A DNA stretch of 64,000 nucleotides. Source: Zeaxanthinibacter enoshimensis (GTDB lineage: Bacteria > Bacteroidota > Bacteroidia > Flavobacteriales > Flavobacteriaceae). Shown here piece by piece: positions 16,179 to 24,366 of the stretch. The stretch spans positions 558,001-622,000 of the forward strand of contig NZ_SNYI01000003.1 of assembly GCF_004362865.1 (NCBI RefSeq), in the 5' to 3' direction. The first letter of the stretch is position 1; every line of letters begins with the position of its first letter. The notes below the pieces were generated by a model. That model was not told the DNA's origin. It saw nothing but the letters and a program-made list of their open reading frames with translations, and ran no database searches. The position numbers were made by a program, and so were the translations under genes.

Positions 16179-17641
16179 TGGTGCAATACATTCAAGATCA
16201 CTGGTGGAAGTTGTTGTTAGTGCTGAACTACCTGCTGGTGATCGTATTTTCCATTCTCATTGTATTGCGGAACAGCAACCCGGTAAAAACACTCTCTTAT
16301 ATTTTTGCCCTAGCAACGCTCCCATTCCTGGGGCTGCTGGTCTATTATTTTGTCGGACAGGATTACAGGAAGAACAAGATCTTTGAAAAGAAATATTTCC
16401 TGGACGATGCCAAGCTTAAAAGCTGGCGGGAGCGATTTAAGCTGGACAGGGATGAACGGGAAGACTTTGAAGAGGAATTTGGGGAAGGACTGGCCAAGAT
16501 CCACAGGTTGCTGCGTTATAACGAGAGATCTGTACTTACCTTTGATAACGAGGTAGATATCCTGGTGAATGGGGAAGTGAAATTTGAACGCCTTCGGCAA
16601 GATCTTAGAAAGGCTAAAAAACATATTCACATGGAATACTTTGTATTCCTCGATGATGAACTAGGGAGAGACCTGATAGATATCCTGGTAGAAAAGGCTG
16701 CAGATGGTGTAAAAGTTCGCCTGCTCTATGACGATGTAGGAAGTAAATTCGCTGCGGCTACAAAGAAAAAAATGAACGAAAGTGGGATTGCCCATTTTCC
16801 CTTTATGCCCGTACACCTCCCCAAATTTGCCAGTAAGCTCAATTACAGGGATCATCGAAAGATCGTGGTGATAGATGGTTCTGTTGGCTATGTGGGCGGG
16901 ATCAACGTCAATAAGAAATACGATAACAGCTATGATAACCCCAGGTACTGGAGAGATACCCACCTGCGGATAGAAGGGCCGGCAGTAGGTTCACTGCAGG
17001 CGTCATTTTTGCTGAGCTGGGATTTTTGTAACAATGAGGAAGAAGAACTCATCAACGAGTTTTTCCCGGAGCACAAACCGGAATGCAGCGACCCGGTAGG
17101 GGTGCAGATCGCGGCCAGCGGACCGGACACCGACTGGGCCAATATCATGGAGGCTATGTTCACTGCGATCAATACTGCGAGGGAATATATATACATTACA
17201 ACGCCTTATCTTATACCCAATAACGCCATGCTCACAGCCTTATCCACGGCGGGTCGCAGCGGGGTGGATGTCAGGATCATAATTCCCTACGAATCGGATT
17301 CCTGGGCAGCACAGTACGCTACAGATTCCTACATAGAGGAATTGCTGAGATCAAAGGTGAAAATATTCAGGTATACCAAGGGATTTATACATTCCAAGAC
17401 CATGGTCTTAGACGATATCTTTTCCAGTATTGGGACCGCAAACCTCGATTACCGCAGCTTTTCCATCAACTTTGAGATCAACGCCCTGCTTTACAACCGT
17501 AACAAGGCATTAGAAATGAAAGAACTCTTTGAAAAAGACCTGGAAGACTGTGACGTGGTAGACCTTGACAGGTGGTTAGAGAGGGGGATCCGCAGGAAGC
17601 TGCAGGAATCCTTTAACCGCTTATGGGCACCTTTGCTCTGA
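16178..17641 (+). CDS. cls: Cardiolipin synthase (phospholipase D family)
   Basis: A 487-residue membrane enzyme that joins two phosphatidylglycerol molecules into cardiolipin. Two N-terminal membrane helices lie at about residues 10-32 and 40-60. Both HKD motifs are present: NYRDHRKIVVIDGSVGYVGG at about 225-244 and FIHSKTMVLDD at about 405-415. Each supplies the His and Lys of the PLD active site. Length and layout match bacterial ClsA. The ATG uses the last base of the transglycosylase stop. The gene ends directly against the convergent membrane-TPR gene with no bases between their stop codons. Confidence 0.93.
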   Translation: MVQYIQDHWWKLLLVLNYLLVIVFSILIVLRNSNPVKTLSYIFALATLPFLGLLVYYFVGQDYRKNKIFEKKYFLDDAKLKSWRERFKLDRDEREDFEEEFGEGLAKIHRLLRYNERSVLTFDNEVDILVNGEVKFERLRQDLRKAKKHIHMEYFVFLDDELGRDLIDILVEKAADGVKVRLLYDDVGSKFAAATKKKMNESGIAHFPFMPVHLPKFASKLNYRDHRKIVVIDGSVGYVGGINVNKKYDNSYDNPRYWRDTHLRIEGPAVGSLQASFLLSWDFCNNEEEELINEFFPEHKPECSDPVGVQIAASGPDTDWANIMEAMFTAINTAREYIYITTPYLIPNNAMLTALSTAGRSGVDVRIIIPYESDSWAAQYATDSYIEELLRSKVKIFRYTKGFIHSKTMVLDDIFSSIGTANLDYRSFSINFEINALLYNRNKALEMKELFEKDLEDCDVVDLDRWLERGIRRKLQESFNRLWAPLL

Positions 17642-18157
17642 TCAGATCTTCTTCATCTGCTGCTGCATCATCTTTATCTGCTCGTTCAGCATGTTATTCT
17701 TGTCCAGTTTCTTCGCTTCTGATAAAAGGGTCTGGGCTTCTCTCTTGCGCCTTTTCTGCATTGCAATTCCCGCCAGGCTCAGTTTGGCCATGGCCAGGTC
17801 ATAGTCCATATTAAGTCCCAGTTTCAAAGCCTTTCTGAAATACTTTTCTGCTTGCGTAAGGTTCTTTTGTGAGTAGATGATGCCAAAAAGATAATTGTAG
17901 TATCCTTCTTGTTTCTCGGTAAGGGCTGCAGAAGGATTTTTGATCCGCCCAAGCCACTTCTCGGTACCGGCAAGGTCTTGTTTCCGCATCCTCAGGAAAG
18001 CCAACAATAAGAACTCGTTCCTGAAATAAAGAAATATGAAGATCAGGGAAAAAAGGATAAGGAAGATCCCGTTACCGATTTCACCTTCAATGAACTGGTA
18101 TACGGCAAAAGCGATGATAAGGGCGGCTATAACGAGTTTGATGTTTTTGTTGAACAT
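17642..18157 (-). CDS. Membrane-anchored TPR-like protein of unknown function
   Basis: A 171-residue protein with two adjacent N-terminal membrane helices (about residues 8-25 and 28-45). A cytoplasmic helical part follows. It contains YYNYLFGIIYSQKNLTQAEKYFRKALKLG, which fits one or two tetratricopeptide repeats, and ends in a Lys/Met/Gln-rich tail. TPR domains bind other proteins, so an assembly or scaffold role is possible, but no partner is indicated. Its start is one base away from the stop of the DUF6263-like gene on the same strand, so the two form an operon. Confidence 0.68.
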   Translation of the reverse strand: MFNKNIKLVIAALIIAFAVYQFIEGEIGNGIFLILFSLIFIFLYFRNEFLLLAFLRMRKQDLAGTEKWLGRIKNPSAALTEKQEGYYNYLFGIIYSQKNLTQAEKYFRKALKLGLNMDYDLAMAKLSLAGIAMQKRRKREAQTLLSEAKKLDKNNMLNEQIKMMQQQMKKI

Positions 18158-18158
18158 G

Positions 18159-19043
18159 TTAGTCTTGTATTAATGTATAGGTTATTGTTGATTTTATAGA
18201 TGTAGGTACGGCAACCTCGCCCAGGGCCATGGGGGAGGAGTAGCCTTTGGAATTGCTTTCCACGTTCATGGAACGTACAAAGCCCGATTCGCGCAGGGTA
18301 ACCAGCCTGGTATGCTGTAGCCCCTCCAGTTCAATGGGGCTGTCCGGTTGGTCAATTTTTATTTTTATCCGGGCTTTACCCAGGATTGTGGCCTTTGAAG
18401 GCTGTAGTTCTTCCAGGGTCCAGTCATTCCTGGCCGACAATTTTCCCTGGTACTGGTTAGACCAGTGATCACCGACCTTAACCTCATGATCGGGATAAAA
18501 GTAAGTCAGTTGTTTAAAGCTATTGGCCAGCGCCTGGGAGCCGAAATCCCGCTCCAGGGAGGCCTGCATCAGCATCCTCGAATATTCGTCTTCCAGGCCG
18601 GATGCATCGACCATTTTTTGAGTTAGGGCATCCCCGCCACTGACTTCCAGCACGTTCCCGTTGCGTGACATCAGTATTTTTATGGGGGATTCCAGCAGGG
18701 AATGAAATACCTTTGAATCCTGGTCGTCTTCTGCGGGATTGCCTGCATTGACCTCTAAAAGGCTGCCTTGCAGGTTAGAAGATAAGGCAATATTGAGCTC
18801 CTTGAAAGTAACGGTGATCTGGTAGTGATCCTGCTGCATGCCGGTCACTGTGAATTTCATCACGCTCTCCATGGTATTGGTGACTACGTGTGGCCCCTGT
18901 GGCATTTCCTGCACGATCTGCTGCCGGGCTTCCTGCCGGATGATAAACTCATCGCCTTTCTCCAGGGAATACCGCAGGGTTGTCTGACCAAATCCCAGGC
19001 TGGCAAGGCATAAAAGAAGGCATATGGAGACTGATCTGATCAT
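18159..19043 (-). CDS. Exported protein, DUF6263-like
   Basis: A 294-residue protein with a signal peptide (MIRSVSICLLLCLASLGFG, cut before QTTLRY at about 20). The mature part is mostly beta-strand. It opens with LRYSLEKGDEFIIRQEARQQ and includes FYPDHEVKVGDHWSNQYQG; this 'L..KG..y....' opening with a later 'vkvGDsW' motif is the pattern I associate with DUF6263 in Bacteroidetes. No enzyme motif is visible; a periplasmic or outer-membrane-facing role is likely. It is the first gene of a two-gene unit with the TPR protein. Confidence 0.65.
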   Translation of the reverse strand: MIRSVSICLLLCLASLGFGQTTLRYSLEKGDEFIIRQEARQQIVQEMPQGPHVVTNTMESVMKFTVTGMQQDHYQITVTFKELNIALSSNLQGSLLEVNAGNPAEDDQDSKVFHSLLESPIKILMSRNGNVLEVSGGDALTQKMVDASGLEDEYSRMLMQASLERDFGSQALANSFKQLTYFYPDHEVKVGDHWSNQYQGKLSARNDWTLEELQPSKATILGKARIKIKIDQPDSPIELEGLQHTRLVTLRESGFVRSMNVESNSKGYSSPMALGEVAVPTSIKSTITYTLIQD

Positions 19044-19112
19044 GGGTTCCGGGTACTGCAGGAATGCAGCCGCAAAAGTAATAAAAACTATCGGAAATAT
19101 TTTCTAATTCCA

Positions 19113-19143
19113 TTTGGCAAAGCGAAAAGTCTTCGTATATTTG
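19113..19143 (+). promoter_or_regulatory. rpmH: Promoter of rpmH
   Basis: TTTG (19113-19116) and TATATTTG (19136-19143) are 19 bases apart, an excellent -33/-7 pair. Transcription should begin near 19150, giving a leader of nearly 60 bases. That leader contains a GAGGAG/CTCCTC hairpin (19156-19161 with 19170-19175). Confidence 0.78.
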
Positions 19144-19206
19144 CGCCCAGATTTTGAGGAGCGTGAAGTCTCCTCGACATAACAGCAGCATCAAAATTTT
19201 TCCAGA

Positions 19207-19365
19207 ATGAAAAGAACATATCAGCCCTCAAAAAGGAAGAGAAGGAATAAACATGGTTTTAGAGAACGCATGGCAACCGTTAATGGAAGAAAGGTGCTGG
19301 CTAGTAGAAGAGCCAAAGGAAGAAAGAAGCTTTCTGTATCCTCTGAGCCGAGACACAAGAAATAA
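19207..19365 (+). CDS. rpmH: Ribosomal protein L34
   Basis: A 52-residue, strongly basic protein, [18 protein letters not shown], then [20 protein letters not shown], ending [11 protein letters not shown]. This is the universal L34 sequence with a short C-terminal extension typical of Bacteroidetes. It is a structural part of the 50S subunit. It is easy to miss because of its size. It has its own strong promoter, a hairpin in the leader, and a terminator 24 bases after its stop. In many bacteria rpmH lies next to rnpA and dnaA; here it is a single-gene unit ahead of carB. Confidence 0.97.
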   Translation: MKRTYQPSKRKRRNKHGFRERMATVNGRKVLASRRAKGRKKLSVSSEPRHKK

Positions 19366-19388
19366 TGAATAAATATTCATAAATAAAG

Positions 19389-19424
19389 AGGTGTTACTTT
19401 TTAAAAGTAGCACCTTTTTTTTTG
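19389..19424 (+). terminator. rpmH: Intrinsic terminator of rpmH
   Basis: AGGTGTTACTTT pairs with AAAGTAGCACCT (one G-T wobble) and is followed by a run of T (CCTTTTTTTTTTG), just before carB. Confidence 0.9.
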
Positions 19425-19456
19425 TTTTGTAGTTACCCCCAGAATAATCCCGTACT

Positions 19457-22309
19457 ATGCCAAAAAGAAAAGAATTAAAAAGTGTATTGATTATAGGTTC
19501 CGGCCCAATTATCATCGGCCAGGCCTGCGAATTTGATTACTCCGGATCCCAGGCGCTTCGTTCCCTGAGAGAAGATGGTATCGAAACCATCCTGATCAAC
19601 AGTAACCCGGCGACCATCATGACAGACCCTTCCATGGCAGATCATGTCTACCTGTTGCCCCTGACAACCAAGTCTATTATAAAGGTGCTGAAAAAGCACC
19701 CTAATATCGATGCTGTGCTCCCTACCATGGGAGGGCAGACAGCCTTGAACCTCTGTATTGAAGCCGCAGAAAAAGGAATCTGGGAAGATTTTGATACCGA
19801 GATCATCGGTGTGGATATCGACGCCATCAATATTACCGAGGATCGTGAGAAGTTCCGTGAACTGATGGAGAAGATCGGGATCGGGGTACCGCCACAGGCT
19901 TCGGCTACCTCTTTCCTGAAAGGTAAAGAGATCGCCCAGGAATTCGGGTTTCCCCTGGTGATCAGGGCTTCCTACACCCTGGGTGGTGCAGGGGCTTCTA
20001 TAGTGCACCGGCAGGAAGATTTTGACGAACTGCTCAGTATCGGACTGGAAGTATCACCCATCCACGAGGTGATGATCGACAAAGCCCTTATCGGGTGGAA
20101 GGAATACGAGCTCGAATTACTGCGCGATGCCAATGACAACGTAGTGATCATCTGTACTATTGAGAATATGGATCCTATGGGGATCCACACAGGGGATTCT
20201 ATCACTGTGGCACCGGCCATGACACTTTCGGATCGTACTTTCCAGCGGATGCGGGATATGGCGATCAAAATGATGCGGAGTATCGGTGATTTTGCCGGGG
20301 GATGTAATGTTCAGTTTGCCGTAAGTCCTGATGATGAAGAGGATATCATCGCAATCGAGATCAACCCGCGGGTTTCCAGGTCTTCCGCACTGGCTTCCAA
20401 GGCGACCGGGTATCCTATTGCAAAAGTGGCTACGAAACTGGCCGTGGGCTACCACCTGAATGAACTGGATAACCAAATCACCAAGTCGACCTCTGCGCTC
20501 TTTGAACCATCTGTGGATTACGTGATCGTGAAAATCCCACGCTGGAATTTCGATAAGTTTGAAGGCTCTGACAGGACCCTGGGCTTACAGATGAAGTCGG
20601 TGGGCGAGGTGATGGGAATCGGACGCTCATTCCAGGAAGCACTCCATAAAGCGACCCAGTCCCTGGAGATCAAAAGAAATGGCCTTGGGGCTGATGGTAA
20701 AGGATATACCGATTACGAGACCATCATCCAGAAACTCACCGTTCCCAGCTGGGACAGGGTATTCGTGATCTACGACGCAATACAGCTGGGCATCCCGCTG
20801 AGCCGTATCCACGATATCACCAAGATAGATATGTGGTTCCTGAAGCAGTATGAAGAACTCCATTGCCTGGAGAAAGAGATAACCAAGTACACGGTAGAAA
20901 GCCTGCCAAGAGAGCTACTACTGGAAGCTAAACAAAAAGGTTTTGCCGATCGGCAGATCGCCCATATGCTCGACTGTTACGAGAGCGAGGTACATAAAAA
21001 AAGGATGTCGCAGGACATAAAGCGGGTGTACAAACTTGTTGATACCTGTGCGGCCGAATTTAAAGCGGTAACTCCCTATTACTACTCGACTTTCGAAGAA
21101 GAGATAGAAACTGCAGACGGGAAGCGTTATGTAGCAAATGACAGCGATGTTTCCGACAGGAAGAAGATCGTCGTCCTGGGCTCCGGGCCAAACAGGATAG
21201 GGCAGGGGATCGAATTTGATTACTGCTGTGTTCACGGGGTACTTGCAGCGGCCGAATGCGGTTACGAGACCATTATGATCAACTGTAACCCGGAAACTGT
21301 GTCCACCGATTTTGATACGGCAGACAAGCTTTATTTTGAGCCGGTGTTCTGGGAACATATCTACGATATTATCCTGCACGAGAAACCGGAGGGTGTTATT
21401 GTACAGCTGGGAGGGCAAACTGCTCTTAAACTGGCAGAAAAACTGGATAAATACGGGATCAAGATCATCGGTACCAGTTTTGATTCGCTGGACCTGGCCG
21501 AAGACCGTGGAAGTTTCTCCAGGTTATTACAGGAAAATGATATTCCTTACCCGGAATTTGGTGTAGCCGAAAATGCGGATGAAGCTCTTGAGCTGGCCGA
21601 TAAACTGAAATTCCCATTATTGGTTCGCCCGTCTTATGTACTGGGAGGACAGGGAATGAAGATCGTTATCAATAAGGAAGAACTGGAAGAACACGTAGTT
21701 GACCTACTGCGCAAGATCCCGAACAACAAGCTATTACTGGATCATTATCTGGATGGAGCTATCGAGGCCGAAGCAGATGCTATCTGTGACGGGGAGGATG
21801 TTTACATTATCGGTATCATGGAACACATAGAGCCTTGTGGGATCCACTCCGGGGATTCTAATGCGACCCTCCCACCTTTTAACCTTGGAGAGTTCGTGAT
21901 GCAACAGATCAAGGACCATACCCGTAAGATAGCCCTGGCACTTAAAACCGTTGGACTTATTAATATCCAGTTTGCCATCAAAGATGACAAGGTGTTTATC
22001 ATTGAAGCCAATCCAAGGGCTTCGAGAACAGTACCGTTCATTGCCAAAGCCTACGGGGAGCCATATGTAAACTATGCGACCAAGGTGATGCTGGGTGATA
22101 AGAAGGTAAAGGATTTTAAATTTAATCCACAACTGGAAGGGTTCGCGATCAAGCAGCCTGTATTCTCCTTTAACAAGTTCCCTAATGTGAACAAGAACCT
22201 GGGGCCTGAAATGAAGAGTACAGGGGAAAGTATCCTGTTCATCGATAACCTGAAGGACGACGAATTCTATAATCTCTATACCAGGAGGAAGATGTACCTG
22301 AGTAAATAA
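19457..22309 (+). CDS. carB: Carbamoyl-phosphate synthase large subunit (short form)
   Basis: A 950-residue protein that makes carbamoyl phosphate from bicarbonate, ATP and ammonia delivered by CarA, for pyrimidines and arginine. The two homologous ATP-grasp halves are evident: IIGSGPIIIGQACEFDYSGS with GGQTALNL in the first, VVLGSGPNRIGQGIEFDYCC with LGGQTALKL in the second. IEINPRVSRSSALASKATGY and FIIEANPRASRTVPF are the paired metal-binding segments. E. coli CarB has 1,073 residues. This one stops after the second synthetase unit (NLYTRRKMYLSK), so the roughly 120-residue MGS-like allosteric domain is missing, with no frameshift visible. carA is not adjacent. A terminator follows. Confidence 0.95.
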   Translation: MPKRKELKSVLIIGSGPIIIGQACEFDYSGSQALRSLREDGIETILINSNPATIMTDPSMADHVYLLPLTTKSIIKVLKKHPNIDAVLPTMGGQTALNLCIEAAEKGIWEDFDTEIIGVDIDAINITEDREKFRELMEKIGIGVPPQASATSFLKGKEIAQEFGFPLVIRASYTLGGAGASIVHRQEDFDELLSIGLEVSPIHEVMIDKALIGWKEYELELLRDANDNVVIICTIENMDPMGIHTGDSITVAPAMTLSDRTFQRMRDMAIKMMRSIGDFAGGCNVQFAVSPDDEEDIIAIEINPRVSRSSALASKATGYPIAKVATKLAVGYHLNELDNQITKSTSALFEPSVDYVIVKIPRWNFDKFEGSDRTLGLQMKSVGEVMGIGRSFQEALHKATQSLEIKRNGLGADGKGYTDYETIIQKLTVPSWDRVFVIYDAIQLGIPLSRIHDITKIDMWFLKQYEELHCLEKEITKYTVESLPRELLLEAKQKGFADRQIAHMLDCYESEVHKKRMSQDIKRVYKLVDTCAAEFKAVTPYYYSTFEEEIETADGKRYVANDSDVSDRKKIVVLGSGPNRIGQGIEFDYCCVHGVLAAAECGYETIMINCNPETVSTDFDTADKLYFEPVFWEHIYDIILHEKPEGVIVQLGGQTALKLAEKLDKYGIKIIGTSFDSLDLAEDRGSFSRLLQENDIPYPEFGVAENADEALELADKLKFPLLVRPSYVLGGQGMKIVINKEELEEHVVDLLRKIPNNKLLLDHYLDGAIEAEADAICDGEDVYIIGIMEHIEPCGIHSGDSNATLPPFNLGEFVMQQIKDHTRKIALALKTVGLINIQFAIKDDKVFIIEANPRASRTVPFIAKAYGEPYVNYATKVMLGDKKVKDFKFNPQLEGFAIKQPVFSFNKFPNVNKNLGPEMKSTGESILFIDNLKDDEFYNLYTRRKMYLSK

Positions 22310-22332
22310 GAGCAATACTCTTAAAATATACA

Positions 22333-22369
22333 ACCCCTTGTTCCCAGTGAGCAAGGGGTATTATTTTTC
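22333..22369 (+). terminator. carB: Intrinsic terminator of carB
   Basis: ACCCCTTG pairs with CAAGGGGT (22333-22340 with 22352-22359) and is followed by ATTATTTTT. The T run overlaps the last codons of the convergent yceI-like gene. A-rich sequence on the other side may allow weak termination in both directions. Confidence 0.85.
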
Positions 22370-22906
22370 TGAAGGCTGCAGCTCCATGCTGACTGACACC
22401 TTCACTTCCTGTGCAATCTTTTTAAACAATAACCGGGGGACCCTGATATCAAAATCTTCGGGCCTGGCTATAAATTCAGTTTCCAGGACGAGGTTCTCGC
22501 CTCGCTGCCGTATAGCGGCCACGGTACTGATCTCCCTTTCGATCTCCCGGATCGTCAGTACACCATTTAAAGGGTACTCTTCCCGCAGTATACTATCATT
22601 ACGGAAGCCTGCTAATGTTCCCCTGAAAGTGGCTTTTGGAAATTTCCCGGATTCGATGTAATTCTCATTAAAATGTTCTTCCATCAGTTTTTTCCGGAAC
22701 CGGAAATCCCGGATCAGTAACACTGCTCCAATATCACCATTATCCTTTTTGAAAATGCCATTGACCTCGGAATTTATTGCATTGATGTCCTCCAGGGGGG
22801 TTGATGCATTAAAGCGAATCTCCCCTGTACGCGTGGTGTAGGTAGCCTGGGCTTGTACACAAAGTACAGCCAGGAGATACCAGATTATGGTGAGTTGCCT
22901 CGTCAT
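22361..22906 (-). CDS. YceI family periplasmic protein
   Basis: A 181-residue protein with signal peptide MTRQLTIIWYLLAVLCVQAQA. The lipocalin-like YceI barrel follows: TRTGEIRFNASTPLEDINA near the start and the characteristic ESGKFPKATFRG in the middle. YceI proteins bind polyisoprenoid or other amphiphilic molecules in the periplasm. The frame extends 67 codons upstream, but that part overlaps the cytochrome gene and encodes no sensible protein; the ATG at 22906 directly precedes a proper signal peptide and overlaps the cytochrome stop by four bases (ATGA). It is therefore the second gene of a coupled pair with the cytochrome lipoprotein. Confidence 0.88.
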   Translation of the reverse strand: MTRQLTIIWYLLAVLCVQAQATYTTRTGEIRFNASTPLEDINAINSEVNGIFKKDNGDIGAVLLIRDFRFRKKLMEEHFNENYIESGKFPKATFRGTLAGFRNDSILREEYPLNGVLTIREIEREISTVAAIRQRGENLVLETEFIARPEDFDIRVPRLLFKKIAQEVKVSVSMELQPSEK

Positions 22907-23265
22907 TCCGGGAATCCTGCATCTACCCATGCCTGTATGGCATTCCTGGCTGAAACCGGTAATCGCCCGTCCGGAGGCATAGGGTTGGTTGTACTGTTGA
23001 TCCTGCCCAACAGGTTCCTGCTTTGCACTGCACTTCTCACCTGTTGCAAGGTAGTGAGAGACATAGGAGCATTTTGGGTTGGCGGGTTGCCGTGGCAACT
23101 TGTACAATTTGACTGGATTATAGGTCGGATATTTGCGGTGTAAGTGACGCTTTCATTATCCGGGTCGTCCGGGGGTATCACCCCATCGGAGTTATCGCTG
23201 CTGGAACAGCCTATAGTGATTGCCCCAAGGAAAAGAATGGCGGGCCTGGTCAGATATCGTATCAT
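22903..23265 (-). CDS. Small mono-heme c-type cytochrome lipoprotein
   Basis: A 120-residue lipoprotein. The ATG at 23265 starts MIRYLTRPAILFLGAITIGC, with the lipid-modified Cys at 20, followed by a Ser/Asp/Pro-rich linker. A single heme-binding CTSCH lies at residues 54-58. A possible distal Met ligand lies in TNPMPPDG, and the domain ends RNAIQAWVDAGFPE, as in small periplasmic cytochromes of the PSD1/cytochrome-c type. An upstream in-frame ATG (23331) would put 22 polar residues ahead of the signal peptide and is rejected. It should be an electron carrier tethered to a membrane. Its stop overlaps the YceI start. Confidence 0.85.
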   Translation of the reverse strand: MIRYLTRPAILFLGAITIGCSSSDNSDGVIPPDDPDNESVTYTANIRPIIQSNCTSCHGNPPTQNAPMSLTTLQQVRSAVQSRNLLGRINSTTNPMPPDGRLPVSARNAIQAWVDAGFPE

Positions 23266-23507
23266 GATCGGAACATTTAGATGGGTTAGGCGTATTAAAA
23301 CACTTCTTAGAGTGTAGCTTCCGCAGTTCACTATTAAAGATAGTGAAAAGTATGAGGTCTATAACAAGATGGGCGCTAACAGGAAAGGTTGCTTGTTCAG
23401 GATCCTTAAAGGAAGGTTTCCAGTTGGCGGTTACCCTGCATACCTGGCCGACTAAAATATTTCGTATGTTTAATAGTAAATAGGATCACTGTAAAAGCTT
23501 ATATACG

Positions 23508-24365
23508 ATGAAAAGATATGCCTGGTTTTTAATGTTATTCTTCCCTGTGTTTTTATGGTCGCAGGATGATCTGCTCGCTGAAATAGACAAGAAGGACAAT
23601 GATATGGTGGCCGAGGCGGCATTTAAGGGTTTAAAGATCGTCAACTTTGAGTCGACCAAGATGCTCAGCAAACGTGAATTCTATTTCATCGTAGCGCACC
23701 GGTTTGGTAGTATAAAGAATGGGTTCGACGATTTTTTCGGGCTCGATTTTGCAAATACCCGCCTTCATTTCCTGTATGGGATCAGTGACGGGCTCAATAT
23801 TTCAATAGCGAGGAGTTCATTTAACAAGACCTATGATACTTCGTTAAAGTACCGCCTGCTGAACCAAAGAGCTGGCGAAAGTCCGGTCACCCTTGTAGGT
23901 TACAGCCAGCTAGCCGTTAATACGCTGCTGGAAGAGGCCCTGATCCTCCGACCGGTCGATTTCTCGGACCGCCTGTCGTTTACACAACAGTTGCTGATCT
24001 CCAGGAAATTCAATGATAAGCTTTCGCTGGAATTAATGCCTACGTATTTCCACGAGGGATACACCGCTTATGCGCCACAGGAAAATTCGCAATACGCCCT
24101 GGGGCTAGGGGGGCGGTATAAGTTAGGGAAACGATGGAGCGTTAACGTAGACTATGGCTGGCACCTTAACCGGGCCGATGGTTCGCCCTTCGTGAACCCG
24201 CTTTCCATCGGGGTCGACATAGAGACGGGCGGCCACGTATTCCAGCTGCATTTTACCAACGCCCAGCCCACTTTTGAGAGCGGGTTCCTCGGTAATGCAG
24301 TCGGGGACTGGGGTTCAGGGGATATCTACTTCGGATTTAACCTGAGCCGGGTCTTTAATTTTTGA
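23508..24365 (+). CDS. DUF5777 family outer-membrane beta-barrel protein
   Basis: A 285-residue protein with signal peptide MKRYAWFLMLFFPVFLWSQ. Alternating hydrophobic/polar strands typical of an outer-membrane barrel follow. Diagnostic segments are REFYFIVAHRFGSIKNGFDDFFGLD and IETGGHVFQLHFTNAQ, then GDIYFGFNLSRVF ending in an aromatic residue as barrel proteins do. These fit the DUF5777 family. It is divergent from the cytochrome-YceI pair across 242 bases. In Bacteroidetes these three families often sit together, which suggests a shared role in respiration or lipid-electron handling, but none is established. Confidence 0.82.
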   Translation: MKRYAWFLMLFFPVFLWSQDDLLAEIDKKDNDMVAEAAFKGLKIVNFESTKMLSKREFYFIVAHRFGSIKNGFDDFFGLDFANTRLHFLYGISDGLNISIARSSFNKTYDTSLKYRLLNQRAGESPVTLVGYSQLAVNTLLEEALILRPVDFSDRLSFTQQLLISRKFNDKLSLELMPTYFHEGYTAYAPQENSQYALGLGGRYKLGKRWSVNVDYGWHLNRADGSPFVNPLSIGVDIETGGHVFQLHFTNAQPTFESGFLGNAVGDWGSGDIYFGFNLSRVFNF

Positions 24366-24366
24366 T

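Noticed and set aside
22907-23107. An N-terminal extension of 67 codons for the YceI protein
   Set aside because: It overlaps the cytochrome gene in another frame, and a normal signal peptide starts at the ATG at 22906.
23266-23331. A 22-codon extension of the cytochrome lipoprotein
   Set aside because: It would place polar residues ahead of a complete lipoprotein signal peptide.
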